DNA from: Roseburia intestinalis L1-82
GTDB taxonomy: Bacteria; Bacillota; Clostridia; Lachnospirales; Lachnospiraceae
Direction: 5' to 3'
Assembly: GCF_900537995.1 (NCBI RefSeq)
Contig: NZ_LR027880.1
Coordinates: forward strand, 4,133,501-4,197,500
DNA: 64,000 nt
This document shows positions 34,414 to 44,025 of this stretch, one piece after another. The notes below the pieces were generated by a model, which worked only from the letters and a program-made list of their open reading frames with translations, searched no databases and had not been told where the DNA came from. Every line of letters begins with the position of its first letter. The first letter of the stretch is position 1. Made by a program: the position numbers and the translations under genes.

Positions 34414-35484
34414 ATGAAAAAAATCGTAATGACCGGGGGCGGCACTGCAGGACATGTCACACCAAATATCGCATTGATGCCAGCCTTGCGAAATGAAGGT
34501 TTTGAAATTTCTTATATAGGTTCCTATGAAGGAATTGAAAAACGGCTGATCGAGGAACAGGGTGTTCCTTACTATGGCATTTCTTCTGGAAAATTAAGAC
34601 GTTACTTTGATCCTAAGAATTTTTCAGATCCATTTAAAGTATTAAAAGGATATGCGCAGTCGATCCGGCTTTTAAAAAAGATAAAACCGGATGTCGTTTT
34701 TTCTAAAGGCGGCTTTGTCTCTGTCCCAGTTGTTTTAGCTGCAAAACACTGCAAAGTTCCTGCCATTATACATGAGTCTGATCTGACTCCGGGACTTGCA
34801 AACAAACTTGCCATTCCGAGCGCAACAAAAGTTTGCTGTAATTTTCCTGAAACACTTTCTTATCTTCCGAAAGAAAAGGCGGTACTGACCGGTTCCCCGA
34901 TTCGTCAGGAACTTTTAACAGGAAATGCCGACTTTGCTTTTTCGCTCTGTCATTTTAAAGATCACAGTAAACAGACAATTCTGATCGTTGGTGGAAGTTC
35001 CGGCTCCCGTGTAATAAATACAGCGATCCGCGGCCTGCTTCCTGAACTTTTGAAAAATTATAATGTGATTCATCTCTGTGGAAAAGGTAATCTGGACGAT
35101 ACATTAACTGCGACAGATGGATATGCACAGTTTGAATATGCCAACAAAGAGCTTTCCGATATGTTTGCTCTTGCAGATCTTGTCATTTCCCGCGCAGGTG
35201 CAAACGCAATCTGTGAACTTCTTGCGTTGCGCAAGCCTAATATTTTAATTCCTCTTTCCGCCGCTGCCAGCCGTGGAGATCAGATTCTGAATGCAAATTC
35301 GTTTCGTTCCCAGGGATTTAGTTATGTGTTAGAGGAAGAAGAACTGTCAAACACAACACTTCTTGAAGCAATTGAACATGTCTTCCACAAAAAGGAAGCA
35401 TATATTGAGGCAATGGAAAACAGTAACAGCCGTAATTCCATTGATACGATTATCGGACTGATTTTAGACGCATCTAAAAAATGA
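34414..35484 (+). CDS. murG: UDP-GlcNAc:lipid I N-acetylglucosaminyltransferase
   Basis: The 356-residue GT28 enzyme makes lipid II at the inner membrane face. It has the N-terminal glycine loop MTGGGTAGHVTPN, the acceptor region VFSKGGFVSVPVVLAAKH, a second loop GGSSGSRVIN and the donor site SRAGANAICELLALRKPNILIPL. It stands alone with its own promoter, away from the dcw cluster, as in several Clostridia. The start at 34414 fits the family N-terminus MKKIVMTGGG. Confidence 0.96.
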   Translation: MKKIVMTGGGTAGHVTPNIALMPALRNEGFEISYIGSYEGIEKRLIEEQGVPYYGISSGKLRRYFDPKNFSDPFKVLKGYAQSIRLLKKIKPDVVFSKGGFVSVPVVLAAKHCKVPAIIHESDLTPGLANKLAIPSATKVCCNFPETLSYLPKEKAVLTGSPIRQELLTGNADFAFSLCHFKDHSKQTILIVGGSSGSRVINTAIRGLLPELLKNYNVIHLCGKGNLDDTLTATDGYAQFEYANKELSDMFALADLVISRAGANAICELLALRKPNILIPLSAAASRGDQILNANSFRSQGFSYVLEEEELSNTTLLEAIEHVFHKKEAYIEAMENSNSRNSIDTIIGLILDASKK

Positions 35485-35493
35485 TTTTTAAGA

Positions 35494-35537
35494 TAAGAGG
35501 AACGGATATATATTTTTTATATGTCTGTTCCTCTTTC
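35494..35537. terminator. Bidirectional terminator between murG and the HIT gene
   Basis: AAGAGGAAC pairs with GTTCCTCTT, extended by ATATA/TATAT, around a T-rich loop. It separates two convergent genes. Confidence 0.8.
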
Positions 35538-35580
35538 GTTGTATAACTATGGTCAAAAAACTGATTATTCAGCAATCTTT

Positions 35581-35997
35581 TTACATCTTTAAAGAATCTC
35601 TGATCTCCGCCATCTCTTCTGGTGTAAACTCTTCATGATCCCAGATCAGAATATCATTATTTTTTGCATTCTTATAACGAGGGATCAGATGCATGTGAAA
35701 ATGAAATACTGTCTGTCCAGCAATTTCATGATTATTCTGCACAATATTAAATCCATCGCACTTTAAAACATCCGTCATATGTTTTGCAAGTTTTTTTGCA
35801 AGCTGCATTGCATGTCCTGCAGTCTTTTCATCAATCTCATAAATGTCTGCATAATGTTCCTTTGGCAGGATCAATGCATGTCCTTTTGATGCCGGGCTTG
35901 CATCCAGAATTACTTTGAACTCATCATCTTCATAAATCGTATTGGACGGAATCTCGCCTCCAATAATTTTACAAAAAATACAATTTGCATCTCTCAT
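35581..35997 (-). CDS. HIT-family nucleotide hydrolase
   Basis: The 138-residue protein has the N-terminal zinc Cys pair CIFCKIIGGEIPS, the substrate stretch HALILPKEHYADIYE and the catalytic histidine triad TVFHFHMHLIPRY (HxHxHxx). It would hydrolyse or transfer AMP from small nucleotides or aminoacyl-AMP. The ATG at 35997 fits the family start; the open frame continues to 36054, and the GGAGG site is rather far (12 nt). Confidence 0.93.
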   Translation of the reverse strand: MRDANCIFCKIIGGEIPSNTIYEDDEFKVILDASPASKGHALILPKEHYADIYEIDEKTAGHAMQLAKKLAKHMTDVLKCDGFNIVQNNHEIAGQTVFHFHMHLIPRYKNAKNNDILIWDHEEFTPEEMAEIRDSLKM

Positions 35998-36088
35998 TTT
36001 ATCTATTATCCTCCATTTCCGTGCATCTGCACTTCCTTTTATTTGCGTAATCAACGTATTTGCTGCGACGTCCTGCAGATTTTGTGCA

Positions 36089-37084
36089 TCAATGTGCGAA
36101 ATTAAACATGGTATCTAACATACGCAGGATCTTAAAGTTTCCTTTCGCAGTCATTTCCCCTGTCATAAATGCTCTCTGAAATGTCATCCGTCCATCTACG
36201 ATACTGTCCATAACTTCCGGTTTTAATTTTGCATAGACATCAATATTTTCTTCCTGGCCATAGTGAATGGTAAGCTCGCCTTCATTTACTTCCAGAAACA
36301 GCGGTTTTTTCCTGCCCTCTATAATAAACAGATATCTTGCCCTAAATTCTGGCTGCGGTGCAAACTGTGCACGAAATGTTTCAATATAAGCCTCTTCATC
36401 CTCTTTTTCGGACTTACCAAGCATTCCCTTAAACATCGTTGCAAGTTCTTCGATATCTTCCTTCTGTTTTTTCACATATGTGTCATCCGACACATACTTT
36501 GACAACTGCTCACTCTCCTGTGGGGTAAGCTCTAACTGAGGAGTCCTTAATATGGTCTGTTTTACTGCCTGATTGCTGGTTGGAAGACATTTTACTTTCT
36601 GCGAGATCGTCCGGTAAAGATTTTCTGCTTTCTTCTCAATCAGAACGGTATAGTCCTTATTCATCTCAAAACTGACAAGATCCTCAACATATCCGCAAAG
36701 TCCCGGGCATGGCTGTCCACCTAAAATCTCCCATGCACTCTGCAATGTCAGTTCGCCCTCGCGCTCTCCATATGTTGTAGACATGACAATCGGCTGCATA
36801 TAAGTCGTTTTTATCTTTTCCTTATCGCCATACAGCCAGCAGGCATCCAGGAACTGCTGCATGTAGCCGCCTATCCCAAGCCACTCGATGGTGGTCGCAA
36901 GAATAATACCATCCGCATCTTTCATCGTTTGCGGAAGCGTTGCGATCTCATTTTTATGCTCATAAATATTAATGCGTTCCACTGTCACGCGAAGTTCCTG
37001 CAATACTTCTTCCATTTTGTTCAACACATATAATGTAGGATCATCTAACAATCCCCGTCCACCATAATAAATGTTTACTTTCAT
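36089..37084 (-). CDS. Flavodoxin-fold oxidoreductase fused to an SCP2-like domain
   Basis: The 331-residue protein joins two parts. Residues 1-180 form an NADPH-dependent FMN-reductase/flavodoxin-like fold (KVNIYYGGRGLLDDPTLY, ADGIILATTIEWLGIGGYMQQFLD, STTYGEREGELT). Residues about 225-331 form an SCP2 sterol-carrier-like domain (RYLFIIEGRKKPLFLEVNEGELTIHYG ... FMTGEMTAKGNFKILRMLDTMF). The family is known from Clostridia but its role is unclear. The pocket may deliver a lipid or hydrophobic substrate to the flavin. The usual CP(x)C iron-sulphur site is absent. Confidence 0.85.
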   Translation of the reverse strand: MKVNIYYGGRGLLDDPTLYVLNKMEEVLQELRVTVERINIYEHKNEIATLPQTMKDADGIILATTIEWLGIGGYMQQFLDACWLYGDKEKIKTTYMQPIVMSTTYGEREGELTLQSAWEILGGQPCPGLCGYVEDLVSFEMNKDYTVLIEKKAENLYRTISQKVKCLPTSNQAVKQTILRTPQLELTPQESEQLSKYVSDDTYVKKQKEDIEELATMFKGMLGKSEKEDEEAYIETFRAQFAPQPEFRARYLFIIEGRKKPLFLEVNEGELTIHYGQEENIDVYAKLKPEVMDSIVDGRMTFQRAFMTGEMTAKGNFKILRMLDTMFNFAH

Positions 37085-37148
37085 ATTCTACCTCTTCCTG
37101 CATGTTCACCAAATACTGTTTTCAGTATATAAAGTTTTATTCTTATAA

Positions 37149-38195
37149 TCAACAATTTTCCACTTTTTTGTGGTATAAAATCATCGCCGCAAGAAATCCG
37201 GTAAGAATTCCTCCAACATGACACCAGTTATCAATTCCAATTGTGGAAAAACCATAGTACAGACTCAATACCGCCATAAGGATCATTCCTTTTACCGTTA
37301 AACCTTCAAATCTGCCCCGATGTCTTATCACTACCCAGATCAAACCGCCAATCGTGCCAAACACCGCACCGGATGCGCCTGCTGATACTGCATAATCTCC
37401 GCTGTATAACATCATAAAATAGGATAATAATCCTCCACCAATTCCGGATAACATGTATATTACAAACATTTTAAAATGACCTGCTGCCCGCTCCAGTCTC
37501 GATCCAACACAGAAGAATATTACCATATTGTTTACCAGGTGTGGTAAACCAAAATGAATAAACATCGCTGTAAATATCCTCCACCACTGATGATTGATCT
37601 GTATGAACTCCGGGTACATTCCGCCATGGGATGCAATATAAAACGGATCCTGCGTATCTCCCAGAATTTCCAGTATCAGATATACGATCACATTTATGGC
37701 AGCAATCGCTATCGTAGTATAGGAGAGTCCCTTCAGAGAAAAACCTGGATTTGTACTTCCGGTACTTTTTGATTCGGCTCTGCAATTCTCCAGTGCATTT
37801 TTAAGTCCCCAGAAATCCCCCGGCTGATTCTCATAAATGATCAGTCTGCCCTGCTTCATGTCGTAACCCCAGACGTTTTTTTGCATACAGCATAACTGAT
37901 GCATCATATCCGTATTATTACCAGACAGCAGTGTAAGCAATTCCACATGATAAACCGGATAGCCTTCCGGAAAATCTGCAAGTCTTCCCTGCGGATGATA
38001 AAACAGATCCATCACACGTTCCTGCATTACCTGATGCTGTTCTACTGTCAAAGCCTGTGTATCTTCCAGCGATATCATCATTACCACATGAAATCCCTGC
38101 TGGTAGTATTTATAAAAAACGCCGATATTTTCCGGCTGTACCCTGCAAAACCGGTAACCTTCTGTAAGTATTGCCTGTTCTATCTCTCTGTTCAT
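37149..38195 (-). CDS. Rhomboid-family intramembrane serine protease
   Basis: The 348-residue protein has a cytoplasmic N-terminal domain (about 1-150) and a six- to seven-helix rhomboid core. The catalytic Ser is in SAGASGAVFGTIGG (about 275), the His in NWCHVGGILTGFLAAM (about 326), and HFGLPHLVNNMVIFF forms the oxyanion side. It would cut membrane proteins within the bilayer. The start at 38195 is set by GAGGG 7 nt upstream; the open frame reaches 38249. It lies after the Tad operon end on the same strand, about 128 nt downstream. Confidence 0.92.
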   Translation of the reverse strand: MNREIEQAILTEGYRFCRVQPENIGVFYKYYQQGFHVVMMISLEDTQALTVEQHQVMQERVMDLFYHPQGRLADFPEGYPVYHVELLTLLSGNNTDMMHQLCCMQKNVWGYDMKQGRLIIYENQPGDFWGLKNALENCRAESKSTGSTNPGFSLKGLSYTTIAIAAINVIVYLILEILGDTQDPFYIASHGGMYPEFIQINHQWWRIFTAMFIHFGLPHLVNNMVIFFCVGSRLERAAGHFKMFVIYMLSGIGGGLLSYFMMLYSGDYAVSAGASGAVFGTIGGLIWVVIRHRGRFEGLTVKGMILMAVLSLYYGFSTIGIDNWCHVGGILTGFLAAMILYHKKVENC

Positions 38196-38322
38196 ATATT
38201 TGCCCTCTGATTTAATTATAGCCGTATTTATTGTGCATGTTTTCCACACATAATATGAACTTGCTAAAGTTCATTATAACGTAGCAAAAAAAGATTGCAA
38301 ATATGTATGTCTTTTTATTTTC

Positions 38323-39426
38323 TTAAATAAATCTAAACTTTTCGTCCGCAAACATAACCGTTTCCTGCGCCTGAAGGCTCATTTTTACCCTGCAATTCAG
38401 TAACTCTCCGCCTACCATGGTCCCATTGGAAGAATTAAGATCCTCTATAAAGTAAACCTCCCCTTTTCTGGTGATCCGCGCATGATGCCTGCTCACTGTT
38501 CCACTCGGTATCACACCATCACAATCCAATTCACTTCCTATAATATATGGGGTATGATCTATCGAAAGTTCACTGCAGGTGCCATTTCCTTCATATTTTA
38601 GTATTCCATATTCCTTTTTGGGTAGATCAGCAAGTAAAACAGTTGGATTCTGCTGGTGCATGTTAATTTCTGGTTCCGGTTCAAATACAAATGGCTCCAC
38701 TTTTTTCTCCGGTATTTTTCCCCCTTGTAATAATTTACGGATCCTTCCAAATATGTTCTGCTCTTTTTGCTGCCACAAACGCAGGATCCCTTTTTTCTTA
38801 TTTTCCACAGGAATCGACATATACTCAGACTCCTCTTCCTTCCACACCGTCTCTGTAATTTTTTCCGGTACATTCTCTGTATATTCAGCCTTTCTCAGTA
38901 TCTTTTTTATTTCTGCAATACAGTATCCATCCATTCTGGTATATTCAAATAACTCATATGCCGTCTGAACTCCATTCACATTTTTATGGTCTAATTTTGC
39001 CAGAAGATACTCTAATAGCTCATGAAATGATTTTCCTATCTCCTTTTCATTTCCAAAATAACAGCAAAAACTGACATTTTCTGTCTGATTGTCAAAAAAA
39101 ATACTTTCCGGGCGCAGCAGCAATATATCCGGAGATATCAGCAAGCCATCCAGTACCTCCGCCATCGCAACAACCGCCTCACATATTTTAATAAATATCT
39201 CATAACTGATATCTGACAATTCCGCTAACATATCCACTGCCTGTTTTCCTGTTATGTCATACCACAACTGTGTCTGTCCGTTTCTGCTATTATACTCCGG
39301 CAATATAAGTTCCCTGGGTCTGTTTCTCCAGAGCATTTCTTTTTCCCATGGTTCTCCTTCTAATGCCGGTGTTAAAATCATATGACTGGCATGAATATTT
39401 CTGTAATAACTAAATTGAATACTCAA
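38323..39426 (-). CDS. DUF6382/FHA domain protein at the end of the Tad operon
   Basis: The 367-residue protein has an N-terminal DUF6382 domain (about 1-170: HMILTPALEGEPWEKEML ... SYEIFIKICEAVVAMAEVL) and a basic/acidic linker. A C-terminal FHA domain follows (YIIGSELDCDGVIPSGTVSR, HHARITRKGEVYFIEDLNSS, NGTMVGG), with the phosphothreonine-binding Arg/Ser/His/Asn visible. It is the last gene of the Tad operon and overlaps the previous stop as ATGA. It probably reads Ser/Thr phosphorylation; the kinase at 51802-53241 is the candidate writer. Confidence 0.88.
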   Translation of the reverse strand: MSIQFSYYRNIHASHMILTPALEGEPWEKEMLWRNRPRELILPEYNSRNGQTQLWYDITGKQAVDMLAELSDISYEIFIKICEAVVAMAEVLDGLLISPDILLLRPESIFFDNQTENVSFCCYFGNEKEIGKSFHELLEYLLAKLDHKNVNGVQTAYELFEYTRMDGYCIAEIKKILRKAEYTENVPEKITETVWKEEESEYMSIPVENKKKGILRLWQQKEQNIFGRIRKLLQGGKIPEKKVEPFVFEPEPEINMHQQNPTVLLADLPKKEYGILKYEGNGTCSELSIDHTPYIIGSELDCDGVIPSGTVSRHHARITRKGEVYFIEDLNSSNGTMVGGELLNCRVKMSLQAQETVMFADEKFRFI

Positions 39427-39623
39427 AATAATTCTCTCACCCTTTCCAGCTCATAAAACAATTTTACCGCATTTACTGTTTGATCTTTTATAATTCCCCC
39501 TGCAAGTGTTCTCGTCTCGTCATACAACTGCAGTCCAAGTTTCATAATAACGAAAAATAATAACATCGCCATTGACATAATGATTGCGGCCTCAATGGTA
39601 ATGGATGCTTCCCATTCCTTCAT
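39423..39623 (-). CDS. Small TadE-like pseudopilin
   Basis: The 66-residue protein is a single N-terminal helix with a short tail (EASITIEAAIIMSMAMLLFFVIM), the pattern of a TadE-like minor pilin. The Glu-Ala site fits prepilin peptidase cleavage after a short leader. Four-base overlaps with both neighbours show tight coupling. Confidence 0.8.
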   Translation of the reverse strand: MKEWEASITIEAAIIMSMAMLLFFVIMKLGLQLYDETRTLAGGIIKDQTVNAVKLFYELERVRELF

Positions 39624-40060
39624 TCCATCACCATTACGAACAGATAACCCGCCAGTAAAAAAGGGGCAAAGGGAATCCTGTAGGTTCGTCCTTTCCTTCT
39701 GATCACCGATAAAAATAAAGATGTTATCCCAGCTAAAAATAGTCCCATAACAAATACCTCCACATTTTTTTCAAATCCCAAAAATATCCCGCTGACCACC
39801 AGAATCATTCCATCTGCACGCCCGACACTTCCACCTGACCATAACCCAAAAAACAAGATCATCATTCCAATCCCCATTCCGAGTAAAATCTCTATGATAC
39901 TCAACTCCATACTATAGAGATGAAATAAGAGTCCTATAATACCTCCGGTCAGTAAAAAATATATATTTATTTTTCTATTTCTGTAATCCTGAAATGCAGA
40001 TATCGAAAAAAATCCAAGTATTAATGTATTTTGCAGCATTTTCCCATAATCCTCCTGCAT
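39620..40060 (-). CDS. A24 prepilin peptidase (CpaA/TadV-like), variant active site
   Basis: The 146-residue membrane protein has the first Asp in ISAFQDYRNRKINIYFLL and the second in GSVGRADGMILVVSG. The usual GxGD is GRAD here, an Ala for Gly change. It has four to five membrane helices. Two in-frame ATGs fit (40060, and 40039 with GGAGG 11 nt upstream). A second A24 peptidase opens the same operon, so the two may differ in substrate. Confidence 0.85.
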   Translation of the reverse strand: MQEDYGKMLQNTLILGFFSISAFQDYRNRKINIYFLLTGGIIGLLFHLYSMELSIIEILLGMGIGMMILFFGLWSGGSVGRADGMILVVSGIFLGFEKNVEVFVMGLFLAGITSLFLSVIRRKGRTYRIPFAPFLLAGYLFVMVME

Positions 40061-40064
40061 TCTT

Positions 40065-40943
40065 CTAAGTTTCGCATCTACTGCATTTTTTTCTATTTCC
40101 CACTTCTGACAGACGTATCATATAAATTGTGCGTTTAATTCCACCACAATTTAAATCATAATGAAATCTGTTTCCCTGATCTGTAATAAACACCGTATTT
40201 TTGCCTTTTATTTTTTCCGCGCAGACTTCGCATTCGCGGTATTTTTCTCCATATTTATTTCTTTTATTCTTTATATCTGTATAATTAACAGCTGATATTG
40301 ATAATTTCAAATATGTACATTCTCTCGATGTATGATATACACTCCCCTTTTCTGCCACATACACCCATATCTCCATATTACCGTTATCTTCCACCCATCC
40401 TGTCCACTTACGGCAAATGACATGCTGTCTGATTTTAAGATACGGCTTTCCGGGCAGCCACACCGGCATTTTGACACCATAAGATGCTACAAGATAAATT
40501 TTATCCTCCGTGAATTTTGATTTCAAAAGATTAATACCTGCCACTTTATTAACTACATAGTGGTTGATATTGTCACTTTTCTTTATATTTTTCTTGAAAA
40601 GTACATTTGCTGCAGCCATCCCAACGATCTTCTCATGATCTTCACCCTCCTGCGCTGCCATAACTGCAAGTTTACGCCCGGTATCATCCAATGCCTTTTG
40701 TACATCCATCTGAACCTGCATTACCCGGAAAAACATTAGAATCATTACAAAAAATAATGCCATAACCGGCAAGATAACAGCCGCCTCTAATGTAAATGAT
40801 CCTTCCAGCCAGAGACATGGCGGTGTCTCCTGACGGCGGCAGGCCTCCGCCTGATGAGAAAGAATATTATTACTTTCCGGGAGAGATCCTTTTTTGTATA
40901 TTTTATATTTCTTTTTTCCCTTCTCTGTAAGAAACACCGCCAT
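40065..40943 (-). CDS. TadE-like pseudopilin with Cys-rich C-terminal repeats
   Basis: The 292-residue protein has a basic leader, then a TadE-type helix (GSFTLEAAVILPVMALFFVMI). A globular middle and two C-terminal repeats follow, each with a His-x(n)-Cys and a CxxC (VYHTSRECTYLKLSI ... CEVC; HYDLNCGGIKRTI ... CSRC). These repeats resemble the metal-binding tail of some secreted nucleases and could bind zinc. It is a minor pilin candidate exposed at the pilus base or tip. AGGAGGGG precedes the ATG. Confidence 0.8.
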   Translation of the reverse strand: MAVFLTEKGKKKYKIYKKGSLPESNNILSHQAEACRRQETPPCLWLEGSFTLEAAVILPVMALFFVMILMFFRVMQVQMDVQKALDDTGRKLAVMAAQEGEDHEKIVGMAAANVLFKKNIKKSDNINHYVVNKVAGINLLKSKFTEDKIYLVASYGVKMPVWLPGKPYLKIRQHVICRKWTGWVEDNGNMEIWVYVAEKGSVYHTSRECTYLKLSISAVNYTDIKNKRNKYGEKYRECEVCAEKIKGKNTVFITDQGNRFHYDLNCGGIKRTIYMIRLSEVGNRKKCSRCET

Positions 40944-40952
40944 ATCCCCTCC

Positions 40953-42491
40953 TTATTCATTTATGTATGACAGTTTCTGTCTTTTAAAAAACGTATATCC
41001 CCCCATTTCCATATCTCCATATAAGCTTCTCTTTGCAAATAACGGCTTAGCTTCAAACCGCAGTTCGCAGATCATATTGTCTATCATATGATCCATTCTG
41101 GCATTTTTACCATTCTGCTCCTTTTGCATGGCAAGTTCCATGATATCCATCATACGATATGCCATTTTTTTCTCTTTCATCGCAAATAGCAGCTGTTTTA
41201 TATACGCCTGATAGGATAAGCCGTTTTTACATTCTCTTGCTTTTCCCTCACCCGTCACTATTTCACCCAGCTTTTTTAGATCCGTGGTCCACTCTGCTGC
41301 ACTTTTAATGAGTGAAATTTTTCCACCGGAAAGAAGAGTTCGCAGATCAAGTATACTTTCCACATATGCCCACGCTGCCACCACACCAATTTGAACAATC
41401 TTGACAACTGCCGGATTCCCGGAAAAACCGGCAAGTGATGTTGCAATCATTAATGTCTGATTTAATTTTTCTCTATCCGCTATAATATGTGCAACATTTG
41501 CAGCTTCGCGCATCCGCATCAGACGTTCTATGGATGATTCCAGGTTTTTCTTATCCGTATCTTTACCACACAGGATATATTCCATCTCATAAGTTAGATC
41601 TCCTTTTCCCGGCTCTGTATAATCCGAAAAATGTTTTCCAATATATTCCAGTACCATGACACGATCAGATACATTCATTTTTTCTGCCTTTTTCATATCA
41701 TACCGCCCAGTTTCACACTGTCTGTTCGAAACCATATCTTTTGCTTCAACTGCTTTCGCCGATAAAGACGACATATCTGATACCGTCATTCCAAGGAGCG
41801 CATTCTGTTTTAATTGCAGGACAATCTGGATTGGGCTTTCCTTTTTGCTGTCTTCTGCATCCTGTGCGTGATTATTCTCATTGTCCTGGATGTTTTTTTC
41901 TCCAGCCTCCTCCTGCGGCGCACCCTCTTTGGCATTCTGATCCGCCTGTTCTTTTTCCTTTTTTGCATTTATGATGGCCTGATCTGCATCCTCTACACTA
42001 TATTCTGTTTTTCCATCTGCCTCCGCCTTTTTTCCATCCTGATATTGCTGATACATTTTCTTTGCAACATCCTCCGGCAGATGCCTCTTCATATATGCAG
42101 ATGCCTGACGCAGCATACCTGTACCATCATTATCCGTTGCAAACATATATTCCAGCAGGGAAGCTTCGCACAGCTTTGTTCGAAACACACTGTTTTCCCC
42201 GGTTTCAGACAAATTTCCAGCCACATAGTCCATGACACGGGAGCTCACTTTATTCTCATCAAACTGATCCCAACCATATGCACCATCCAAATACAGTAAA
42301 TGATATTTATCCCATAATACCGTCTGATATTCCGCTGCCACACAGTCCATTCCTGTATCTGCCGCAAGGGTATCCATCATTTGCAATCCCGATACCCTTG
42401 CTCCTTCCAGTAATGCAAGCAGAAAAGATAAAATCAACAACAGACTCAGGGCAGAAAATATGGTCAGACTTCCTTCTTCCTCTGTCTTCAT
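40953..42491 (-). CDS. DUF5702 protein of the Tad locus
   Basis: The 512-residue protein has an N-terminal TadG-like helix (GSLTIFSALSLLLILSFLLALLEGARV), a large extracellular part with a Gln/Glu/Lys-rich stretch (about 150-215) and C-terminal helices. This matches DUF5702, regularly found in clostridial Tad loci. It is likely a structural or assembly pseudopilin. It overlaps the pilin stop by 4 bases. Confidence 0.85.
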   Translation of the reverse strand: MKTEEEGSLTIFSALSLLLILSFLLALLEGARVSGLQMMDTLAADTGMDCVAAEYQTVLWDKYHLLYLDGAYGWDQFDENKVSSRVMDYVAGNLSETGENSVFRTKLCEASLLEYMFATDNDGTGMLRQASAYMKRHLPEDVAKKMYQQYQDGKKAEADGKTEYSVEDADQAIINAKKEKEQADQNAKEGAPQEEAGEKNIQDNENNHAQDAEDSKKESPIQIVLQLKQNALLGMTVSDMSSLSAKAVEAKDMVSNRQCETGRYDMKKAEKMNVSDRVMVLEYIGKHFSDYTEPGKGDLTYEMEYILCGKDTDKKNLESSIERLMRMREAANVAHIIADREKLNQTLMIATSLAGFSGNPAVVKIVQIGVVAAWAYVESILDLRTLLSGGKISLIKSAAEWTTDLKKLGEIVTGEGKARECKNGLSYQAYIKQLLFAMKEKKMAYRMMDIMELAMQKEQNGKNARMDHMIDNMICELRFEAKPLFAKRSLYGDMEMGGYTFFKRQKLSYINE

Positions 42492-42658
42492 AACAATTTG
42501 TTACTCTCTATTGTTATCTTCTTAAGAATTTTTGTATTTAAGCTCTTGATTTTCGTGTTAAATACAACGATAAGCCCAATTAAAATAACAAGTATCAACA
42601 CGATCTCAATAATGGCCACCCCGTCTTCTTCCCCTAAAAATTCTTTAAACCCCTTCAT
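42488..42658 (-). CDS. Flp1-like major pilin
   Basis: The 56-residue pilin is MKGFKEFLGEEDGVAIIEIVLILVILIGLIVVF-like: a short leader, a Gly/Val cleavage region followed by a Glu (IIEIVLIL) and one long helix, with a basic tail. It fits the Flp1-like family. GGAG lies 7 nt before the ATG at 42658. It sits between tadC and the DUF5702 gene and is the probable main subunit of the fibre. Confidence 0.88.
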   Translation of the reverse strand: MKGFKEFLGEEDGVAIIEIVLILVILIGLIVVFNTKIKSLNTKILKKITIESNKLL

Positions 42659-42741
42659 ACAATTTCTCCTTTCTAATCTTACAATCCATAATTTCATGAA
42701 ATGATCATTACACACTTTACCGGCAAATCCTTTGTTTTAAA

Positions 42742-44013
42742 TTATAATTCCATGGAACGCATAGCTGGAAATGCCAGTATTAACATCACCGCACCGAGCA
42801 TCAGAATCATCGGAAACAACATCTTTGTCCCGGCTTCCTCCCCCAGCTTTCGCGCCATACTTTTTCGTTCTTCAAAGGCATCTTCCGCCTCCTGCTCTAA
42901 CAGCCTTGTCAGACCCCTGCTTCCTTTTCTCAGATTCTGCGCCAAAAGATTGCCAAATTTGCGGTAGCGGTAGCCGCCACATCTTTCTCCAAAACGCTCA
43001 TAAGCACGTTCTTCCCCCATTCCATTTTTTATTTCAAATGAAGTCCGCTGCATCTCTTCATAGACTTCTTTTCTGCAAATTGTCCTTTTTTGCCGCTCAT
43101 TCATATAATTTTCTGTCAATCTGTTCCATGCTTTAGAAACAGTCATTCCTGCGCCAAGTAAAAGTACCAGATTACTTACCATATCCGCATACTGCAGTTC
43201 CAACAACGCTTTGCGCTTCTTTTCTCTTTCTTTTTTACGCGATTGCTCCACAAAAGGAAGGATGATTACTATTCCCCCTCCAAGGAACAGAATTTTTTCA
43301 GATAAATGTTCTTTTTTGGTATTCCAGATCAGTTTTTTTCCGTTTAGCTGCTCCGGAAGTTTGATGCTATCCCCCGGATCTGCTGACTGCTTCTTTAAAT
43401 AATTCTCTATTTCACGGATCATTTTGTGTTCTTCATCAAGCTCCTTTGGCATTACACGAAAATACCGTTCACTGATGCACTCTGATGATTCGCATCTTAA
43501 CGTTACTGCAGCTTTTACCAGAATCCCATTTTCGGGTATATTTTCCTCAACCACTCTCCCTTCATCGTCCACTACATCATACGGTTCAAATTCCCAGTCT
43601 GCGCTTACCGCTCCCTCCTGGTAATTTTTTCTTATCTCTGCCTTTTCCCGCACTTCCCCATTGTTTTTCACAAATTCATCATCAATTTCCTGCTGTGCAG
43701 CCTCAAGTAATTTTTGTTCCTCCTGTTTCGACAAAATACGTTCCGGAACCACCACCTGATAGGAATACCCATCTAAAATACCTTCTGCATCGACCGTCAT
43801 TTCTTCCTCATAATCCCCTTCCCCATATGATGGGCGCACAAGTTCTAATTCTATTCCACCGCTTTCCATTTCTTCTGAAATTTGTGCTAAAATTGCAAGA
43901 GCCGATACTAAAATCATAACAACTGCCGCACGTCTTACTTCTGATGATACTTTTTTTCTTCCCACAACCGGCACCAAAACTGCCACGCACAAAACTCCAA
44001 TACACAAAATCAT
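42742..44013 (-). CDS. tadC: TadC-like pilus inner-membrane protein
   Basis: The 423-residue protein has an N-terminal helix, an extracytoplasmic insert (about 50-230) and a C-terminal T2SS-F domain (LLELQYADMVSNLVLLLGAGMTV ... FGNLLAQNLRKGSRGLTRLLEQEA) ending in two helices (MLFPMILMLGAVMLILAFPAM). The long insert is larger than in classical TadC. It forms the assembly platform with TadB. Confidence 0.87.
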   Translation of the reverse strand: MILCIGVLCVAVLVPVVGRKKVSSEVRRAAVVMILVSALAILAQISEEMESGGIELELVRPSYGEGDYEEEMTVDAEGILDGYSYQVVVPERILSKQEEQKLLEAAQQEIDDEFVKNNGEVREKAEIRKNYQEGAVSADWEFEPYDVVDDEGRVVEENIPENGILVKAAVTLRCESSECISERYFRVMPKELDEEHKMIREIENYLKKQSADPGDSIKLPEQLNGKKLIWNTKKEHLSEKILFLGGGIVIILPFVEQSRKKEREKKRKALLELQYADMVSNLVLLLGAGMTVSKAWNRLTENYMNERQKRTICRKEVYEEMQRTSFEIKNGMGEERAYERFGERCGGYRYRKFGNLLAQNLRKGSRGLTRLLEQEAEDAFEERKSMARKLGEEAGTKMLFPMILMLGAVMLILAFPAMRSMEL

Positions 44014-44025
44014 CCGTTTCTCCCC

